From: Flagellimonas onchidii
GTDB lineage: Bacteria; Bacteroidota; Bacteroidia; Flavobacteriales; Flavobacteriaceae
Direction: 5' to 3'
NCBI RefSeq assembly: GCF_004804315.1
Contig: NZ_SRXX01000021.1
Coordinates: 1 to 54,550, forward strand
DNA length: 54,550 nt
Positions within the stretch are counted from its first letter, which is position 1. Each line of letters starts with the position of its first letter. The translations under genes and the position numbers were made by a program. Below the pieces are notes generated by a model. The model did not search any database. It saw only the letters and a list, made by a program, of their open reading frames with translations, and was not told the DNA's origin. Shown here piece by piece: positions 42,554 to 52,316 of this stretch.

Positions 42554-42587
42554 AACCCGTTTGAGAAATCAAACGGGTTTTGTTTTT
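42554..42587 (+). terminator. Attenuator terminator of the his operon
   Basis: AACCCGTTTGA (42554-42564) pairs perfectly with TCAAACGGGTT (42569-42579) around a GAAA tetraloop, then TTGTTTTT. It stands 31 bp after the leader stop and 37 bp before hisG. GTTTG at 42535-42540 could pair with CAAAC of the 3' arm as an alternative (antiterminator) helix. Confidence 0.9.
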
Positions 42588-42624
42588 AAATCGGTTTGGT
42601 TTCCAAACAAAATTTAAGATTAAA

Positions 42625-43482
42625 ATGACCAAGATTCGCATAGCGGTTCAAAAAAGCGGACGTTTAAACGAAGATTCACTCAAAATTTTAAAGGATTGTG
42701 GCATTTCCATAGATAATGGTAAGGATCAGCTCAAAGCCACGGCACGCAACTTCCCATTAGAGGTGTTTTATCTCAGAAACGGGGACATTCCGCAGTACTT
42801 GAGAGATGGGGTAGTAGACATTGCCATTATTGGAGAAAACGTTTTGGTAGAAAAAGGCAAGGATATTTCCATTAGCGAAAAACTCAACTTTTCAAAATGC
42901 AAGGTTTCATTGGCTGTACCTAAGTCAGTAAAGTATGAGTCTGTGGAATATTTTGAAGGAAAGCGCATCGCAACTTCGTACCCCAATACGGTTAATGATT
43001 ACTTAAAATCGAAGGGAGTTACTGCGGATCTTCACATCATCAATGGTTCTGTTGAAATTGCACCAAATATTGGATTAGCTGATGGCATTTGTGATATTGT
43101 TTCCAGTGGAAGTACCTTGTTCAAAAATAACCTTAAGGAGGTAGAGATAATGCTTAAAAGTGAAGCGGTGCTTGCTGTCTCCCCTACAATTTCAGAAGAA
43201 AGAAGAGCAATTCTTGAGCGCCTTCAATTTCGAATCAAATCCGTTTTACAGGCAAGGCAAAACAAATATGTCCTGCTCAATGCTCCTAATGAAAAATTGG
43301 AGGAGATCATAGCCATTTTACCTGGGATGCGCAGTCCTACGGTTTTGCCATTGGCAGAAGAAGGGTGGAGTTCGGTACATACGGTCATCAACAGAGATAC
43401 TTTTTGGGAAGTTATTGATGAACTTAAACAAGCGGGTGCAGAGGGAATTTTGGTGTGTCCAATTGAAAAAATGGTACTATAA
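42625..43482 (+). CDS. hisG: ATP phosphoribosyltransferase, long form
   Basis: 285 residues from ATG at 42625; an upstream ATG at 42580 lies in the terminator tail. Catalytic domains cover about 1-210 (IRIAVQKSGRLNEDSLKIL; DGICDIVSSGSTLFKNNL). The C-terminal 75 residues are the ACT-like histidine-binding domain (GMRSPTVLPLAEEGWSSVHTVI). It starts the pathway and should be feedback-inhibited by histidine. Confidence 0.96.
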   Translation: MTKIRIAVQKSGRLNEDSLKILKDCGISIDNGKDQLKATARNFPLEVFYLRNGDIPQYLRDGVVDIAIIGENVLVEKGKDISISEKLNFSKCKVSLAVPKSVKYESVEYFEGKRIATSYPNTVNDYLKSKGVTADLHIINGSVEIAPNIGLADGICDIVSSGSTLFKNNLKEVEIMLKSEAVLAVSPTISEERRAILERLQFRIKSVLQARQNKYVLLNAPNEKLEEIIAILPGMRSPTVLPLAEEGWSSVHTVINRDTFWEVIDELKQAGAEGILVCPIEKMVL

Positions 43483-44771
43483 TGAAACGGATAGATTATC
43501 CATCAAATGAGGACTGGGCTAAGATTTTAAAGAGGCCTACATCAACCGTTGCCGATATTGAAGCCACCGTTACATCCATTTTTGAAGAGATCAAAAATAA
43601 AGGAGATGAAGCCATTCAGAAATACACTGAAAAATTTGACAAAGTACGACTAGGCTCATTATTGGTTTCAAAAGAGGAGTTGGAAAACGCATCAGAAAAA
43701 GTATCCGATGATCTGAAGAAAGCCATTTCCTTGGCCAAAAACAATATTGAAAAGTTTCATGCCGCACAGAAAACGGAAAGGATAAAAACCGAAACTTTAC
43801 CTGGAGTGCTATGCTGGCAAGAAAAAAGGGCCATTCAAAAAGTAGGGCTGTACATCCCGGGAGGAACTGCCCCATTATTTTCAACCATTTTGATGCTGGC
43901 CGTTCCGGCAAAATTGGCGGGGTGTCAAGAAATCATACTGTGTACACCACCAGATGCGAATGGAGAAGTGAATCCCGCCATTTTATATACTGCAACGCTA
44001 TGTGGAGTAACGCGAATCTTTAAAGTTGGAGGAATTCAAGCCATTGCAGGGATGACCTTTGGCACAGAAACCATTCCTAATGTCTATAAGATTTTTGGCC
44101 CAGGTAATCAATATGTAACCGTTGCAAAGCAATTGGCAACAAAATATAGTGTAGCTATTGATATGCCTGCCGGTCCAAGTGAACTATTAGTTATGGCAGA
44201 TGATTCTGCAGAACCTTCTTTTGTAGCCTCAGATTTATTGAGTCAAGCGGAACATGGAGTGGATAGCCAGGTCATTTTGGTCTCCACTTCAGAAAATTTA
44301 CTCAATGTAGTTGAAAAGGAGGTTGAAGTTCAAATTGCGGAACTTCCCCGAAAGGAGATTGCAGAAAAGGCAATCGCTAATAGTAGATTGATTTTGGTCA
44401 AAGACGATAAGACCGCAGTTGACCTGATTAATGAATATGGTCCTGAGCACTACATCATCTGCACCAAGAATGAAGATTTTTACATAAACAATATCCAAAA
44501 TGCAGGTTCCGTATTTTTAGGGAATTATACCCCTGAAAGCGCTGGTGACTATGCCTCTGGGACCAATCATACATTGCCTACAAATGGTTATGCCAAACAA
44601 TATAGCGGTGTTAACCTAGACAGTTTCATGAAAAGCATGACCTTTCAAAAAATTAGCAAGGAAGGTATTGTCAGTATTGGCAAAGCGGTCGAGGTAATGG
44701 CAGAGGCTGAGGGATTGCAAGCGCATAAAAATGCCATGACGTTGCGGCTGGACAGTTTAAAAGAAAATTGA
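43482..44771 (+). CDS. hisD: Histidinol dehydrogenase
   Basis: 429 residues. Landmarks GLYIPGGTAPLFSTILM, FGPGNQYVTVAKQL, DMPAGPSELLVMAD, and LLSQAEHGVDSQVIL with zinc-ligand residues. It oxidises histidinol to histidine in two steps. Its ATG overlaps the hisG stop (TAATG). Confidence 0.97.
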   Translation: MKRIDYPSNEDWAKILKRPTSTVADIEATVTSIFEEIKNKGDEAIQKYTEKFDKVRLGSLLVSKEELENASEKVSDDLKKAISLAKNNIEKFHAAQKTERIKTETLPGVLCWQEKRAIQKVGLYIPGGTAPLFSTILMLAVPAKLAGCQEIILCTPPDANGEVNPAILYTATLCGVTRIFKVGGIQAIAGMTFGTETIPNVYKIFGPGNQYVTVAKQLATKYSVAIDMPAGPSELLVMADDSAEPSFVASDLLSQAEHGVDSQVILVSTSENLLNVVEKEVEVQIAELPRKEIAEKAIANSRLILVKDDKTAVDLINEYGPEHYIICTKNEDFYINNIQNAGSVFLGNYTPESAGDYASGTNHTLPTNGYAKQYSGVNLDSFMKSMTFQKISKEGIVSIGKAVEVMAEAEGLQAHKNAMTLRLDSLKEN

Positions 44772-44809
44772 ATATCATGTCGAGCAAAGTCAAGACATCA
44801 ATTATAACC

Positions 44810-45856
44810 ATGAAAGAATTTAATCTGGAAAACTTGGTTCGGGAAACGGTAAAAGCCCTCAAACCTTATTCTTCAGCTAGAGATGAGTATGTCTCCGACG
44901 GTTCTGAAATGATCTTTTTGGATGCCAATGAAAATCCTTTTGAGAATGGGGTAAACCGTTATCCTGACCCTCAACAGAGAAGCCTGAAATTGATTTTAAC
45001 CCAGCAGAACAATGTTAAAGAGGAAAATATCTTATTAGGCAATGGAAGCGATGAAGTTCTTGATTTGATTTTTAGGGCATTTTGTGAGCCTGGACAGGAC
45101 AATGTTATTACAATGCCACCAACCTATGGCATGTATAAGGTCTTGTGTGGAATAAATGACGTGGAAAACCGTGAAGTTTTGCTGACAGCTGATTTTGAAT
45201 TGGATGTCGCCAAAATTTTAGAGGCAGTGGATACAAAATCTAAAATAATGTTCATTTGTTCTCCTAACAACCCCACGGGAAATGCTTTTTCCAAACGGAA
45301 TATTGAAGCTTTATTGAAGGCATTCAATGGGCTAGTTGTAATTGATGAAGCCTATATTGATTTTTCAGGAATCGAAAGTTGGGTGGCTTCCTTATCCAAA
45401 TATCCAAATTTATTGGTAACGCAAACACTTTCCAAAGCTTACGGTATGGCGGGAATTCGTCTGGGAATTTGTTATGCTTCCAAAGAAATAATAACAATCC
45501 TCAATAAAATAAAACCGCCCTACAACATAAACCAATTGACCCAAGATAGAGCCATGGATAGGGTTGTGGCCCAAAAAATGGTTCAGTCGGAGGTTGAACG
45601 GATTTTGGAAGAGAGAGATTCACTTGTTAAGGTTTTGAACAAGCTAGATTTTGTTGAAACAGTGTATCCCAGTGATGCCAATTTTGTGTTAGCGAAAGTA
45701 GACAATGCAGATAAGCGATATAATGAGTTATTAAAGGCTCAAATTGTCGTTCGGAACAGAACTAACCAACCGTTATGTGAAAACACCCTACGTTTTACGG
45801 TTGGAACCTCTAAAGAAAATCAAAAATTGATAGCCATTTTAAAAGAAATGAACTAA
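44810..45856 (+). CDS. hisC: Histidinol-phosphate aminotransferase
   Basis: 348 residues from ATG at 44810, where similarity to HisC begins ([20 protein letters not shown]). In-frame earlier starts (TTG at 44768, ATG at 44777) exist and would add 11-14 residues. The PLP Lys is in [14 protein letters not shown]. Motif [10 protein letters not shown] is typical. Overlaps hisB by one base. Confidence 0.94.
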   Translation: MKEFNLENLVRETVKALKPYSSARDEYVSDGSEMIFLDANENPFENGVNRYPDPQQRSLKLILTQQNNVKEENILLGNGSDEVLDLIFRAFCEPGQDNVITMPPTYGMYKVLCGINDVENREVLLTADFELDVAKILEAVDTKSKIMFICSPNNPTGNAFSKRNIEALLKAFNGLVVIDEAYIDFSGIESWVASLSKYPNLLVTQTLSKAYGMAGIRLGICYASKEIITILNKIKPPYNINQLTQDRAMDRVVAQKMVQSEVERILEERDSLVKVLNKLDFVETVYPSDANFVLAKVDNADKRYNELLKAQIVVRNRTNQPLCENTLRFTVGTSKENQKLIAILKEMN

Positions 45857-46992
45857 TGGGCAAAAAAGTACTTTTTATTGACCGTGATGGCACGATCATC
45901 AAAGAACCGGCCGACGAGCAAATTGATTCATTTAACAAATTGGAGTTCTATCCCAAGGCATTTACCTTTTTGGGTAAAATTGCCCAAGAACTGGATTTTG
46001 AGCTGGTCATGATAACCAATCAGGATGGATTAGGTACGGATGTTTATCCAGAAGACACCTTTTGGCCTGTTCATAATTTCATTCTTAAATCCTTTGAAAA
46101 TGAAGGGGTAGTTTTTGATAAGGTATTTATTGATAAAACCTTCCCAAAGGAGAATGCAGATACCCGAAAACCAGGTACAGGGATGCTTACCGAATTCTTT
46201 TCTGATGCATATGACTTGAAAAATTCGTTCGTAATAGGTGACCGATTAACCGATATTGAGCTTGCCAAAAACTTAGGCTCAAAAGGCATTTTTATCAATG
46301 ATGAGACCCATTTGGGAACCAGTGAGATTACGGTTAAACGAGAGGAGCTTGATAGTTTTATCGCTGTGGAAAGTAACGATTGGGAAAAGATATACGAGTT
46401 TTTAAAATTGGAGTCCCGAGTTTCCGAAATTTCAAGGAAAACCAATGAAACCGATATTAAAATTAAACTCAATCTCGACGGAACGGGAAAGAGCAATATC
46501 AACACAGGCTTATCCTTTTTTGACCATATGCTTGACCAACTGGCACGACACGGCCAGATGGATTTGGACATTAAGGTCGATGGTGATCTGAATGTAGATG
46601 AACACCACACTATTGAAGACACGGCTATTGCCTTGGGTGAAGTATTCTCAAATACACTGGGAAACAAACTTGGAATGGAGCGTTATGGTTTCAGTCTACC
46701 CATGGATGATTGCCTGGCTCAAGTGGCCATAGATTTTGGAGGGCGGAACTGGTTGGTATGGGATGCTGATTTCAAACGTGAGAAAGTAGGGGATATGCCC
46801 ACCGAGATGTTCTTACACTTCTTTAAATCATTTTCAGATGGAGCAAAAGCAAATTTGAACATCAAAGCAGAAGGAATCAACGAGCATCATAAGATTGAGG
46901 CAATATTCAAGGCTTTTGCCAAATCCATAAAAATGGCTGTAAAACGAGATCCAGAGAAAATGGTGTTACCATCCACTAAAGGTATGTTGTAG
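45856..46992 (+). CDS. hisB: Bifunctional histidinol-phosphatase / imidazoleglycerol-phosphate dehydratase
   Basis: 378 residues. The N-terminal HAD phosphatase (about 1-165) has [10 protein letters not shown] with the nucleophile Asp. The C-terminal dehydratase (about 185-378) has [15 protein letters not shown] and [14 protein letters not shown], the metal-binding His clusters. It does steps 7 and 9 of the pathway. Followed without gap by hisH. Confidence 0.97.
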   Translation: MGKKVLFIDRDGTIIKEPADEQIDSFNKLEFYPKAFTFLGKIAQELDFELVMITNQDGLGTDVYPEDTFWPVHNFILKSFENEGVVFDKVFIDKTFPKENADTRKPGTGMLTEFFSDAYDLKNSFVIGDRLTDIELAKNLGSKGIFINDETHLGTSEITVKREELDSFIAVESNDWEKIYEFLKLESRVSEISRKTNETDIKIKLNLDGTGKSNINTGLSFFDHMLDQLARHGQMDLDIKVDGDLNVDEHHTIEDTAIALGEVFSNTLGNKLGMERYGFSLPMDDCLAQVAIDFGGRNWLVWDADFKREKVGDMPTEMFLHFFKSFSDGAKANLNIKAEGINEHHKIEAIFKAFAKSIKMAVKRDPEKMVLPSTKGML

Positions 46993-47577
46993 ATGAAGAT
47001 AGTGATTATCGATTATGGAGCTGGCAATATTCAAAGTATCAAATTTGCCATAAAGCGCTTGGGATATGAGGCTATATTGAGTGACCGGGTTGAAGAAATC
47101 CGAAACGCAGATAAAGTCATATTCCCAGGAGTTGGCGAGGCCAGTTCTGCCATGCGAAAGCTGAAAGATAGTGGGTTGGATAAACTCATTCCGAAGTTAA
47201 AACAATCTGTTTTGGGCATCTGTTTGGGTATGCAGCTAATGTGCAACTCTTCCGAAGAAGGAAATACCGATGGCCTTGGTATTTTTGACTTGGATGTCGT
47301 GAGATTTCCAAACACAGTCAAAGTCCCTCAAATAGGATGGAACCAAATAGAAGGCTTAAAATCGGACTTATTTGGAGAAGTTGAAGACAAATCCCATATC
47401 TATTTGGTTCATAGTTATTATGCTCCTAAAGGAGAGGATACGATTGCAACAAGTAAATATGCTTTACCCTATAGCGCAGCTTTACAAAAGGGCAATTTTT
47501 ATGGGACACAATTCCATCCAGAGAAAAGTGGAGTAGTAGGAGCGAAAATTTTGCAGAACTTTCTTGAAAAAGTTTAA
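46993..47577 (+). CDS. hisH: Imidazole glycerol phosphate synthase, glutaminase subunit
   Basis: 194 residues, class I glutaminase. The Cys nucleophile is in GICLGMQLM (about residue 78), and the His/Glu pair is in FHPEKSG (about 176). It feeds ammonia to HisF. Starts immediately after hisB. Confidence 0.97.
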   Translation: MKIVIIDYGAGNIQSIKFAIKRLGYEAILSDRVEEIRNADKVIFPGVGEASSAMRKLKDSGLDKLIPKLKQSVLGICLGMQLMCNSSEEGNTDGLGIFDLDVVRFPNTVKVPQIGWNQIEGLKSDLFGEVEDKSHIYLVHSYYAPKGEDTIATSKYALPYSAALQKGNFYGTQFHPEKSGVVGAKILQNFLEKV

Positions 47578-47578
47578 T

Positions 47579-47995
47579 ATGGATTTTTATATCTCTGACG
47601 ATAAAAGTTTGTTGGATATTGACAGAGTTCACAAAGAAGTCAAAAATTCTTATTGGGGCGACTATCGAACCAAAGAAATGACGTTGATGACCATTGAGAA
47701 TTCATGGTGTTTTGGAATGTATTCGGAAAAGGAAGGACAAATCGGATTTGCAAGATTAATAACGGATAAACTGGTTTTCGCCTACATTATGGATGTTATT
47801 ATTTTTGACCCTTTTAAGGGCAAAGGACTTGGAAAAAGACTGATGCAACATATTTTGGAGTATCCAGAGATCAAACAAGTACAAACCGTAGCCTTAAAAA
47901 CAAAAGATGCTCATGGGTTATATGAAACGTTCGGATTTCAAAAGGTGGGCAATTCAGATATGTGGATGGCAAAAGATAAAGCAAAATACAATTGA
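47579..47995 (+). CDS. GNAT-family N-acetyltransferase inside the his operon
   Basis: 138 residues from ATG at 47579, 1 bp after hisH. The acetyl-CoA loop is [14 protein letters not shown], preceded by IMDVIIFDP. Substrate unknown. Its stop is just before the hisA ATG. No histidine-biosynthesis role is known for it; linkage within the operon may be ancestral in this clade. Confidence 0.85.
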   Translation: MDFYISDDKSLLDIDRVHKEVKNSYWGDYRTKEMTLMTIENSWCFGMYSEKEGQIGFARLITDKLVFAYIMDVIIFDPFKGKGLGKRLMQHILEYPEIKQVQTVALKTKDAHGLYETFGFQKVGNSDMWMAKDKAKYN

Positions 47996-47997
47996 AA

Positions 47998-48780
47998 ATG
48001 AGAATTATTCCCGCCATAGATATTATTGAAGGAAAATGCGTGCGACTTTCAAAGGGAGATTACGATACCAAAAAAGTGTATAATGAAAACCCCTTGGAAG
48101 TAGCCAAACAATTTGAAGATCATGGTATCCAACACTTACATTTGGTTGATTTAGATGGCGCAAAATCCAAACATATTGTAAATCATAGGATATTGGAAAC
48201 TATTGCAACAAAAACCAATCTAAAGATTGATTTTGGGGGAGGATTAAAAACAGATGAAGATTTACATGTCGCATTCGAAAGTGGAGCTAGCCAAATAACT
48301 GGTGGAAGTATTGCTGTAAAAGATAGGGATACATTTTTGGGTTGGTTAAATACATACGGTGCTGATAAAATCATTTTGGGTGCGGATGCCAAGGATGAAA
48401 AAGTTGCTGTTTCGGGGTGGTTGGAGGAATCGGACCAAGCATTGTTACCCTTCATTGGATCTTTTCAGAAAAAGGGTGTTAAATATGTGATTTGTACCGA
48501 TATCAGCAAAGATGGGATGCTTGAAGGGCCTTCTTTTCAACTCTACAAAAGAATATTGGACAAGACCAAGAAAATAGAGACTTTGGTAACTGGTAGCGGA
48601 GTAGAGGACAAGGAGGTTTTGGGAATCAATTTGATAGCCAGTGGCGGCATATCCAGTTTTGACGAACTGCCTAAACTAGCAGAATTGGGTTGTGAAGGAA
48701 CTATAATTGGTAAAGCCATTTATGAAGACAGAATTAGTCTAAAGCAACTGGAAAATTATATTTTGGAAAATGGCCAGTGA
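47998..48780 (+). CDS. hisA: Phosphoribosylformimino-AICAR isomerase with an insertion
   Basis: 260 residues from ATG at 47998. TIM barrel with both catalytic Asp residues (IPAIDII, near 7; [11 protein letters not shown]). First phosphate site is [11 protein letters not shown]. Before the second site ([13 protein letters not shown]) there is an insert of about 16 residues, [16 protein letters not shown], which resembles the site itself and looks like a partial duplication. Usual HisA is about 240-245 residues. Confidence 0.93.
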   Translation: MRIIPAIDIIEGKCVRLSKGDYDTKKVYNENPLEVAKQFEDHGIQHLHLVDLDGAKSKHIVNHRILETIATKTNLKIDFGGGLKTDEDLHVAFESGASQITGGSIAVKDRDTFLGWLNTYGADKIILGADAKDEKVAVSGWLEESDQALLPFIGSFQKKGVKYVICTDISKDGMLEGPSFQLYKRILDKTKKIETLVTGSGVEDKEVLGINLIASGGISSFDELPKLAELGCEGTIIGKAIYEDRISLKQLENYILENGQ

Positions 48781-49288
48781 TAACATTTTCAAAGACGAAT
48801 TCATTCAAAACGCCTGCTATCGTATGGACGAGAGCCTGCGTATGATAAAAATATGCCTGGATAAATTGGAAGAAACTGTTGTTTGGCAAAAGCCCAATGC
48901 GTCTTCCAACAGTATAGGGAACTTGATTTTGCACCTCTGTGGTAATATTACCCAATATGGTATTGCATCATTGGAAGGTTTGGAAGATAATAGAAATCGA
49001 GATAAAGAATTTGAAACCCTTTCAGGATATTCGAAACAAGAGCTTTTTTTGAAACTTAAAGAAACTGTTGAAAAAGCAAAAGCAAGTTTTTCCAATACAC
49101 CTGAAAACGAATTAATTCGTAAAAGAGAAGTACAAGGGTTTAAATTCTCCGGAATTGGAAATATTCTTCATGTAGTAGAGCATTTTTCCTATCATACAGG
49201 GCAAATTGCACTTTGGACGAAACTGTTGAACAACACAGGTTTGGGATTTTATGATGGTGTAAACCTTAATGCCAAAAACAAAAACTGA
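48770..49288 (+). CDS. DinB-family (DUF1572-like) protein in the his operon
   Basis: 172 residues, four-helix bundle. Metal-binding His residues appear as [20 protein letters not shown]. DinB-like proteins are often thiol- or metal-dependent enzymes (YfiT, BstA type). Its start overlaps the hisA end by 11 bp, so it is coupled. Role unknown. Confidence 0.85.
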   Translation: MASDNIFKDEFIQNACYRMDESLRMIKICLDKLEETVVWQKPNASSNSIGNLILHLCGNITQYGIASLEGLEDNRNRDKEFETLSGYSKQELFLKLKETVEKAKASFSNTPENELIRKREVQGFKFSGIGNILHVVEHFSYHTGQIALWTKLLNNTGLGFYDGVNLNAKNKN

Positions 49289-49299
49289 TAAGTTAGAGA

Positions 49300-49322
49300 A
49301 GTACAAGGTTAAAAGTACGAAG
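49300..49322. repeat. Left arm of an inverted repeat flanking the S23/IVP gene
   Basis: GTACAAGGTTAAAAG (49300-49314) matches the reverse complement of 49692-49706 at 13 of 15; extending to 23 bp gives 19 of 23. Confidence 0.6.
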
Positions 49323-49329
49323 TGTTATT

Positions 49330-49698
49330 ATGCAAGATTTAAAGTCAAGAACCAAGGTATTCGCCATTTCATGTTGGAATCTTTGCACAAAATTTCCAAA
49401 AACAAGAGAATTCTCTAATTATGTCAATCAACTGTTACGAAGTTCTAGTTCTGTCGGTGCAAACTATAGAGCTTCTCAACGAGCAAAATCGACTGCAGAC
49501 TTCATTAATAAATTAAAGATTGTTGAAGAAGAAATAGATGAATCTGCATATTGGTTGGAAATATTTTTAGAGGTATCTGACGTAAATCAATCTGAGATAA
49601 AAGAATTACATAAAGAAGCCAATGAAATTTTGGCCATAATTGTTGCATCTATCAATACAGCACGAAAAAATCAAAAAACAAAAACTTCCAACCTTTAA
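49330..49698 (+). CDS. Four-helix-bundle protein (23S rRNA intervening-sequence protein, S23/IVP family)
   Basis: 122 residues, all helical. The core LRSSSSVGANYRASQRAKS and the later IVEEEIDESAYWLEIFLE are typical of the S23/IVP family. The family is named after proteins encoded in spacers of Leptospira 23S rRNA, and many copies are scattered singly. The gene lies between a DinB gene and hisF, flanked by an imperfect inverted repeat, so it may have been inserted. Confidence 0.88.
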   Translation: MQDLKSRTKVFAISCWNLCTKFPKTREFSNYVNQLLRSSSSVGANYRASQRAKSTADFINKLKIVEEEIDESAYWLEIFLEVSDVNQSEIKELHKEANEILAIIVASINTARKNQKTKTSNL

Positions 49699-49706
49699 CT
49701 TTGTAC
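49684..49706. repeat. Right arm of the inverted repeat flanking the S23/IVP gene
   Basis: Its reverse complement begins GTACAAAGTTAAAGG and matches the left arm at 49300-49322. It overlaps the last codons of the S23 gene and ends 15 bp before hisF. Confidence 0.6.
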
Positions 49707-49721
49707 ATCTGACTTTAGCTT

Positions 49722-50477
49722 ATGTTGACAAAACGAATCATACCTTGCTTGGACATTAAAAACGGAAGAACCGTTAAAGGGGTGAACTTTGTGGATCTAC
49801 GTGATGCCGGTGACCCAGTTGAATTGGCAGAAATATATGCTAGAGAAGGCGCAGATGAATTGGTTTTTTTGGATATCTCTGCAACGGAAGAACGAAGAAA
49901 GACGCTTGCCGATTTGGTCTATCATGTGGCTGAAAAGGTAAATATTCCCTTTACAGTAGGTGGCGGGATTTCATCGGTTGAAGATGTCGATATTTTGTTA
50001 AAAAATGGCGCGGATAAAGTTTCCATTAACTCTTCAGCAGTAAAAAGACCAGGATTGATCAATGAATTGGTTGCTAAATTTGGCTCCCAATGCATTGTTG
50101 TGGCGATTGATGCAAAACAGATAGACGGAAAATGGAAAGTGCACCTGGTAGGGGGTAAAGTTCCTACAGAAATTGATCTTTTTGAATGGGCCAAGGAAGT
50201 TGAGGAAAGGGGTGCAGGAGAGATTTTGTTCACATCTATGGACCATGATGGCACCAAAAACGGATTTGCCAATAAGGCTTTGGCAAGGCTGTCCACTGAA
50301 CTCAATATTCCTATCATCGCTTCAGGTGGGGCAGGTACGGTATCCCATTTTACCGATACCTTTATGGACGGAAAAGCGGACGCAGCTCTGGCCGCAAGCA
50401 TTTTTCACTTTAAGGAGATAGAAATAAAGCAATTGAAAGAAGAACTAAAAAAAGATGGGATTCCCGTCAGATTATAA
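49722..50477 (+). CDS. hisF: Imidazole glycerol phosphate synthase, cyclase subunit
   Basis: 251 residues. TIM barrel with Asp in [13 protein letters not shown] and IDAKQID, phosphate loops VGGGISS and ASGGAGT. It makes imidazole glycerol phosphate and AICAR. It would come right after the DinB gene if the S23 element were absent. Confidence 0.97.
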   Translation: MLTKRIIPCLDIKNGRTVKGVNFVDLRDAGDPVELAEIYAREGADELVFLDISATEERRKTLADLVYHVAEKVNIPFTVGGGISSVEDVDILLKNGADKVSINSSAVKRPGLINELVAKFGSQCIVVAIDAKQIDGKWKVHLVGGKVPTEIDLFEWAKEVEERGAGEILFTSMDHDGTKNGFANKALARLSTELNIPIIASGGAGTVSHFTDTFMDGKADAALAASIFHFKEIEIKQLKEELKKDGIPVRL

Positions 50478-50478
50478 A

Positions 50479-51078
50479 ATGAAAATAGACTTCAATAAAA
50501 ACCAAGACGGTCTGGTACCTGCAATTGTTCAAGATGCGAAGACCAAAACCGTTTTGATGTTAGGCTATATGAATCAAGAGGCCTTTGATGTTACGCAGCA
50601 AACCAAAAAAGTAACTTTTTATAGCCGGAGCAAACAACGTTTATGGACAAAGGGTGAGGAAAGCGGAAACTTTCTGGAATTGGTAAACATAAAAAACGAT
50701 TGTGACAACGATACCCTGTTGGTTTTTGTGAAGCCCATCGGCCCAACCTGTCATAAGGGAACAGATACTTGCTGGGGAGAATCAAACAAGCAAGAATACG
50801 GTTTTCTGTCCCAGTTGGAAGAGGTAATAACTTCCAGAAAAAATGACATGGAAAACCAAAAGAGTTATGTGGCTTCCCTGTTTAGAAAAGGAATCAATAA
50901 AATAGCCCAAAAGGTTGGTGAAGAGGCCGTAGAGACCGTTATCGAAGCCAAGGATTCCAACGACGAGCTCTTTCTCAACGAAAGTGCCGATCTACTTTTC
51001 CATTATCTTATTCTTTTGCAGGCCAAGGGCTTTCGATTGGAAGATATCATAAAAACGCTGAAAGATCGACACAAGTAA
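50479..51078 (+). CDS. hisI: Bifunctional phosphoribosyl-AMP cyclohydrolase / phosphoribosyl-ATP pyrophosphatase
   Basis: 199 residues from ATG at 50479. HisI domain with VLMLGYMNQEAF, KNDCDNDTLLV and GPTCHKGTDTCW (metal-ligand Cys). HisE domain about 105-199 with KVGEEAVETVIEAKD. Steps 2 and 3 of the pathway. Last gene of the his operon. Confidence 0.96.
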   Translation: MKIDFNKNQDGLVPAIVQDAKTKTVLMLGYMNQEAFDVTQQTKKVTFYSRSKQRLWTKGEESGNFLELVNIKNDCDNDTLLVFVKPIGPTCHKGTDTCWGESNKQEYGFLSQLEEVITSRKNDMENQKSYVASLFRKGINKIAQKVGEEAVETVIEAKDSNDELFLNESADLLFHYLILLQAKGFRLEDIIKTLKDRHK

Positions 51079-51148
51079 TCGTTGAACAAGACCGTTAACT
51101 TTTATTTAAATACGTAGCCTTTAAAGTGAAATAGCTTAACTTTATGTG

Positions 51149-52306
51149 ATGGCTATGAATACAAGAAAAGGGTTTCGTTTCACTACATACGAAGCTCCTG
51201 ATCAGACTCCATTTGAAAAGCTCTTTGAGATTTTTCAAGAACTCATTACACATACTTCCGGTGATGTTGAGGAAGCTTTGGATTGGCTTCGGGAACTCGA
51301 CAAAGAATATGAGCTTACCGATGAGGACTACACCATCGATGATTTTATCGAAGATTTAAAAGCCAAAGGTTTTATTCGTGAAGAATTTGATACGGATGGA
51401 CAACAAGGCGAGGGAGAAGAAGGAGATGGTGAAGGTAGTGGCAATCTTTCCATCACGGCAAAACTGGAATGCATGCTAAGACAAAGGGCGTTGGATCAAA
51501 TTTTCGGAAAGTTAAAACGAAGCGGTGCAGGAAATCACAAAACCGGCAAGTCGGGCAGGGGAGATGAACACACAGGAGAATTCAGGGAATATCGTTTTGG
51601 TGATGCCTTAGAACATATTTCCATGACCGAAAGCCTGAAAAATGCCCAAATCAATCATGGAATTGGAAATTTTTCCTTGAGTGAGGAAGATTTAGTAGTC
51701 GAGGACACTCAATACAAGGCCCAAATGAGCACAGTATTGATGATAGACATCAGCCACAGCATGATTCTGTATGGCGAGGACCGAATCACACCCGCCAAAA
51801 AAGTGGCTATGGCTTTAGCGGAGTTGATTACGACAAGATATCCAAAGGACACCTTGGACATTTTGGTTTTTGGAAATGATGCATGGCCTATTCCGATAAA
51901 AGATTTACCGTACTTAAAGGTGGGACCCTATCACACCAATACGGTGGCTGGTCTACAGCTTGCCATGGATATGTTACGACGCAAACGGAATACCAACAAA
52001 CAAATTTTTATGATAACAGATGGGAAACCTTCCTGTTTACGACTCCCAAATGGAGATTACTATAAAAACAGTGTAGGACTCGATGATTACATTGTAGAGA
52101 AATGTTATGCTATGGCACAGCAAGCCAGAAAATTGCATATTCCCATAACCACTTTTATGATTGCCCAAGACCCTTATCTAATGCAATTTGTAAGGGAGTT
52201 TACCCAAGCAAATAAAGGAAAAGCTTTCTACACAGGTTTAAAAGGCTTGGGTGAAATGATTTTTGAAGATTACGAACAAAATAGAAAGAAACGCATCAAA
52301 GGATAG
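51149..52306 (+). CDS. VWA-domain protein partnering a MoxR-type ATPase
   Basis: 385 residues from ATG at 51149 (a GTG at 51146 is adjacent). N-terminal acidic region and an Asp/Glu/Gly-rich linker (about 88-98), then a VWA domain with the MIDAS motif DISHS (about 193) and FMITDGKPSC. It resembles CoxE/VWA proteins coupled to MoxR AAA+ ATPases that remodel metalloproteins or complexes. 10 bp before the ATPase gene. Confidence 0.85.
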   Translation: MAMNTRKGFRFTTYEAPDQTPFEKLFEIFQELITHTSGDVEEALDWLRELDKEYELTDEDYTIDDFIEDLKAKGFIREEFDTDGQQGEGEEGDGEGSGNLSITAKLECMLRQRALDQIFGKLKRSGAGNHKTGKSGRGDEHTGEFREYRFGDALEHISMTESLKNAQINHGIGNFSLSEEDLVVEDTQYKAQMSTVLMIDISHSMILYGEDRITPAKKVAMALAELITTRYPKDTLDILVFGNDAWPIPIKDLPYLKVGPYHTNTVAGLQLAMDMLRRKRNTNKQIFMITDGKPSCLRLPNGDYYKNSVGLDDYIVEKCYAMAQQARKLHIPITTFMIAQDPYLMQFVREFTQANKGKAFYTGLKGLGEMIFEDYEQNRKKRIKG

Positions 52307-52316
52307 TATTGGTATA

